A stretch of DNA of 64,000 bases, from assembly GCF_036324505.1 (NCBI RefSeq), contig NC_086354.1, positions 7,782,795 through 7,846,794 on the forward strand, read 5' to 3'. Shown piece by piece: positions 62,398 through 64,000 of this stretch. The position numbers and the translations under genes were made by a program. Under the pieces are notes generated by a model. It searched no databases. It was not told where the DNA came from and was given only the letters and a program-made list of their open reading frames with translations. This stretch comes from Eleginops maclovinus. Its lineage: Eukaryota > Chordata > Actinopteri > Perciformes > Eleginopidae. Within the stretch, counting starts at the first letter, position 1. Each line of letters begins with the position of its first letter.

Positions 62398-63397
62398 TTT
62401 ATTTCAAGTCAAACATTCGAAACTGAACACCTTTGAATAAAAACCCTAAGAGAAAAGGCATTACAATCTTTTTCTCTGTCTGCTGCACTACAGACAGACA
62501 GACAGCAGGTTTTGGTGACAGGCAGGATAAGAGTGACGCATTTTCCCTCCCGGGCCTATTGCCTTTCATAGTGAGCTGAGGGACCTCCGTCATGTGGAAG
62601 AGGGTGGAGGGAAGATATTCTTAAATGTCACAGCGACAGTAATCTCCTGCATGGTGGTGGAGTGAAGCTGTCGTTCTCGGACGGTTTACATTCAACTCTT
62701 CGAGATGACGAGAGATCTCAAACATTCTCAACCTTCAAAATAGACTATCCTATACATTGTACTATTATTTTTGCTGTATGAAAGTAGAGCAAATATACAA
62801 TCAGCTGCAAGCTATGTGCAGGACGTTGACAGCACCATTTCTGTGGTACCTTCATTGCAGTCCATTTGTGGCACCCTGATTTCAAGTTTTTTCAAGTTTT
62901 TAACCCTTTCAGTATGGTAAACATTGTCATGATGAGGATCTACGGCGTGTAAGGCAAAATTAAGACACCATCTAACCAAAAATAACCGTATTGATGATGG
63001 TTAAAGAAAGATAATCAGTGAGAATATCAAAATTTGAGAAAAGTCCAAAGTGAAAACAGGAGAAAACAACAGAGGTTGTTACTCCATTTCTTTATAATAT
63101 GAGGTGTACTATCATTATATCTTTAGCAGGCCTATAACAATCTCTTGTTCGGATGGAATACAAAATGCACCATTGGTGGATATGTGCCGAAGGACGTGAT
63201 GATTATCTACAGCAAGTGCACTTGAGGAGATTAGACAATTCCAAACATTGCTTCGCTTCTGACAAAAAACACAGGCTTTGTAAACAATACAGATGCCGAC
63301 TAATTGTTAAAGCCGGTTGGGTATAGTTCACAAGGCCGAGCATGGAACAGTGTGAGGGGGCTGTTCACCGTGAAGTCTGTGACAATTTTCTGTCTGT
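62398..63397 (-). other. hhatl: hhatl 3' UTR
   Basis: Non-coding stretch after the hhatl stop; a minus-strand AATAAA (plus TTTATT at 62398-62403) marks a plausible transcript end about 1 kb after the stop. Confidence 0.55.
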
Positions 63398-63996
63398 TTA
63401 TTCCGCTTTTTCTTTGCCCCCATCAACTGGCTTCACAGGCTCGGGATCCTCCAGTAGAGCTTGTTGTCTCTCTCTTTCCTTCACCAGCTGCACGCCACAG
63501 TAGGTCACAAGTAACACTGAGAGAGTGGACAGAGGAAAACCTGGAGGAAAAACACAAAGAGGGAAAGATAGAGGAAGTGACGGGGGGGAAGGAAAAGAGA
63601 AACTTTAAAGGATTGCTTTCTTTTTTTTCTGTCATCTGATGATAATCCTGTGAACAACCTCTATCAATGCTCTGGTGTTAAAATCCCTTTATTCTTTGTG
63701 AAAGAAAGCAACAAAGAGGATGTTAAGTCATGTGATATCTGGAGGAGGACGCCCCCTGAGATTCTGTTGCTTTTGATGTTCGTCTTACTTTCACTAGAAC
63801 TGACAGAATGGCCTCAAGTGTGTTTTTACCATGTACGCCCTCGTTGTTTCCTACCTCTGTAAATCAGTCGGTTAGCCACCAGTTTGGCGAACTCCAAACT
63901 GTTGAGGGAGAGAACGTTGTAGAGGACAATGGTCCAGAAGTTGGCAGCGTTGAACACACCCCGGATCCTGCGTGACATGGCTTCACCCATAAAACC
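63398..63996 (-). CDS. hhatl: Hedgehog acyltransferase-like protein, last two exons
   Basis: HHATL (GUP1 homologue) is a multi-pass MBOAT-family protein of the ER/sarcoplasmic reticulum, abundant in skeletal and heart muscle and considered to lack the usual acyltransferase activity. Two exons are visible on the minus strand: 63855-63996 ([20 protein letters not shown], then [16 protein letters not shown] and [11 protein letters not shown]) preceded by an acceptor TTAG right at the window edge, and 63398-63540 ([20 protein letters not shown], then [18 protein letters not shown] and the end KEKAE*). The junction is GT-AG with phase 1. The last hydrophobic helix followed by a charged cytosolic tail matches the family. 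Everything upstream lies right of the window. Position next to klhl40 in the same orientation agrees with human 3p22, which supports the name. Confidence 0.85.
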
Positions 63997-64000
63997 CTAA

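Overview
The window is vertebrate nuclear DNA from a ray-finned (teleost) fish. The evidence is large GT-AG spliced genes with vertebrate orthologues, a fish-type selenoprotein J gene, and fish-typical transposons (Tc1-like, hAT, L2- and Rex1-like LINEs, a tRNA-derived SINE). The proteins do not give the species. All coding calls come from reading splice junctions and exon phase by eye.

Layout, left to right. (1) 549-4767, minus: the 5' half of a skeletal-muscle-type calsequestrin gene (casq1); exon 1 carries a one-base frameshift, and a near-identical 82-bp copy of part of exon 1 lies at 219-300. (2) 6900-11192, plus: selenoprotein J, an ADP-ribosylglycohydrolase/J1-crystallin relative with an in-frame TGA (codon 262) read as selenocysteine, followed by a minus-strand SINE. 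(3) 12406-19019, plus: complete eif2b5 (16 coding exons, 708 aa); intron 15 holds a LINE fragment split by a TTAA-flanked MITE. (4) 19320-20915: a full-length Tc1-like transposon with one nonsense codon. (5) 21132-23100, minus: a MUL1-like mitochondrial membrane protein whose reading frame stops before the RING finger. (6) 23425-30054: a transposon-rich block with a Rex1-like LINE, an hAT element with a perfect 8-bp target duplication and one frameshift, a solo LTR with a 5-bp duplication, and a 5'-truncated L2-like LINE. (7) 30055-32556, plus: the C-terminal part of a TOG-domain gene (TOGARAM/FAM179 family) with good splice sites but two in-frame stops, so probably a recent pseudogene. (8) 36166-54430, plus: vipr1, a class B GPCR for VIP/PACAP (13 coding exons, 447 aa), with a minisatellite and a long GT array in intron 3. 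(9) 54473-59135, minus: klhl40, a muscle BTB-BACK-Kelch protein (6 exons, 612 aa), tail-to-tail with vipr1. (10) 62398-63996, minus: the last two exons of hhatl.

The vipr1-klhl40-hhatl block agrees with the neighbourhood of these genes on human chromosome 3p22. casq1, klhl40 and hhatl are all striated-muscle genes; the others are housekeeping or signalling genes with no evident shared pathway. The most notable items are the selenocysteine gene, the RING-less MUL1 paralogue, the decaying TOG gene, the near-intact DNA transposons and the broken calsequestrin exon 1.
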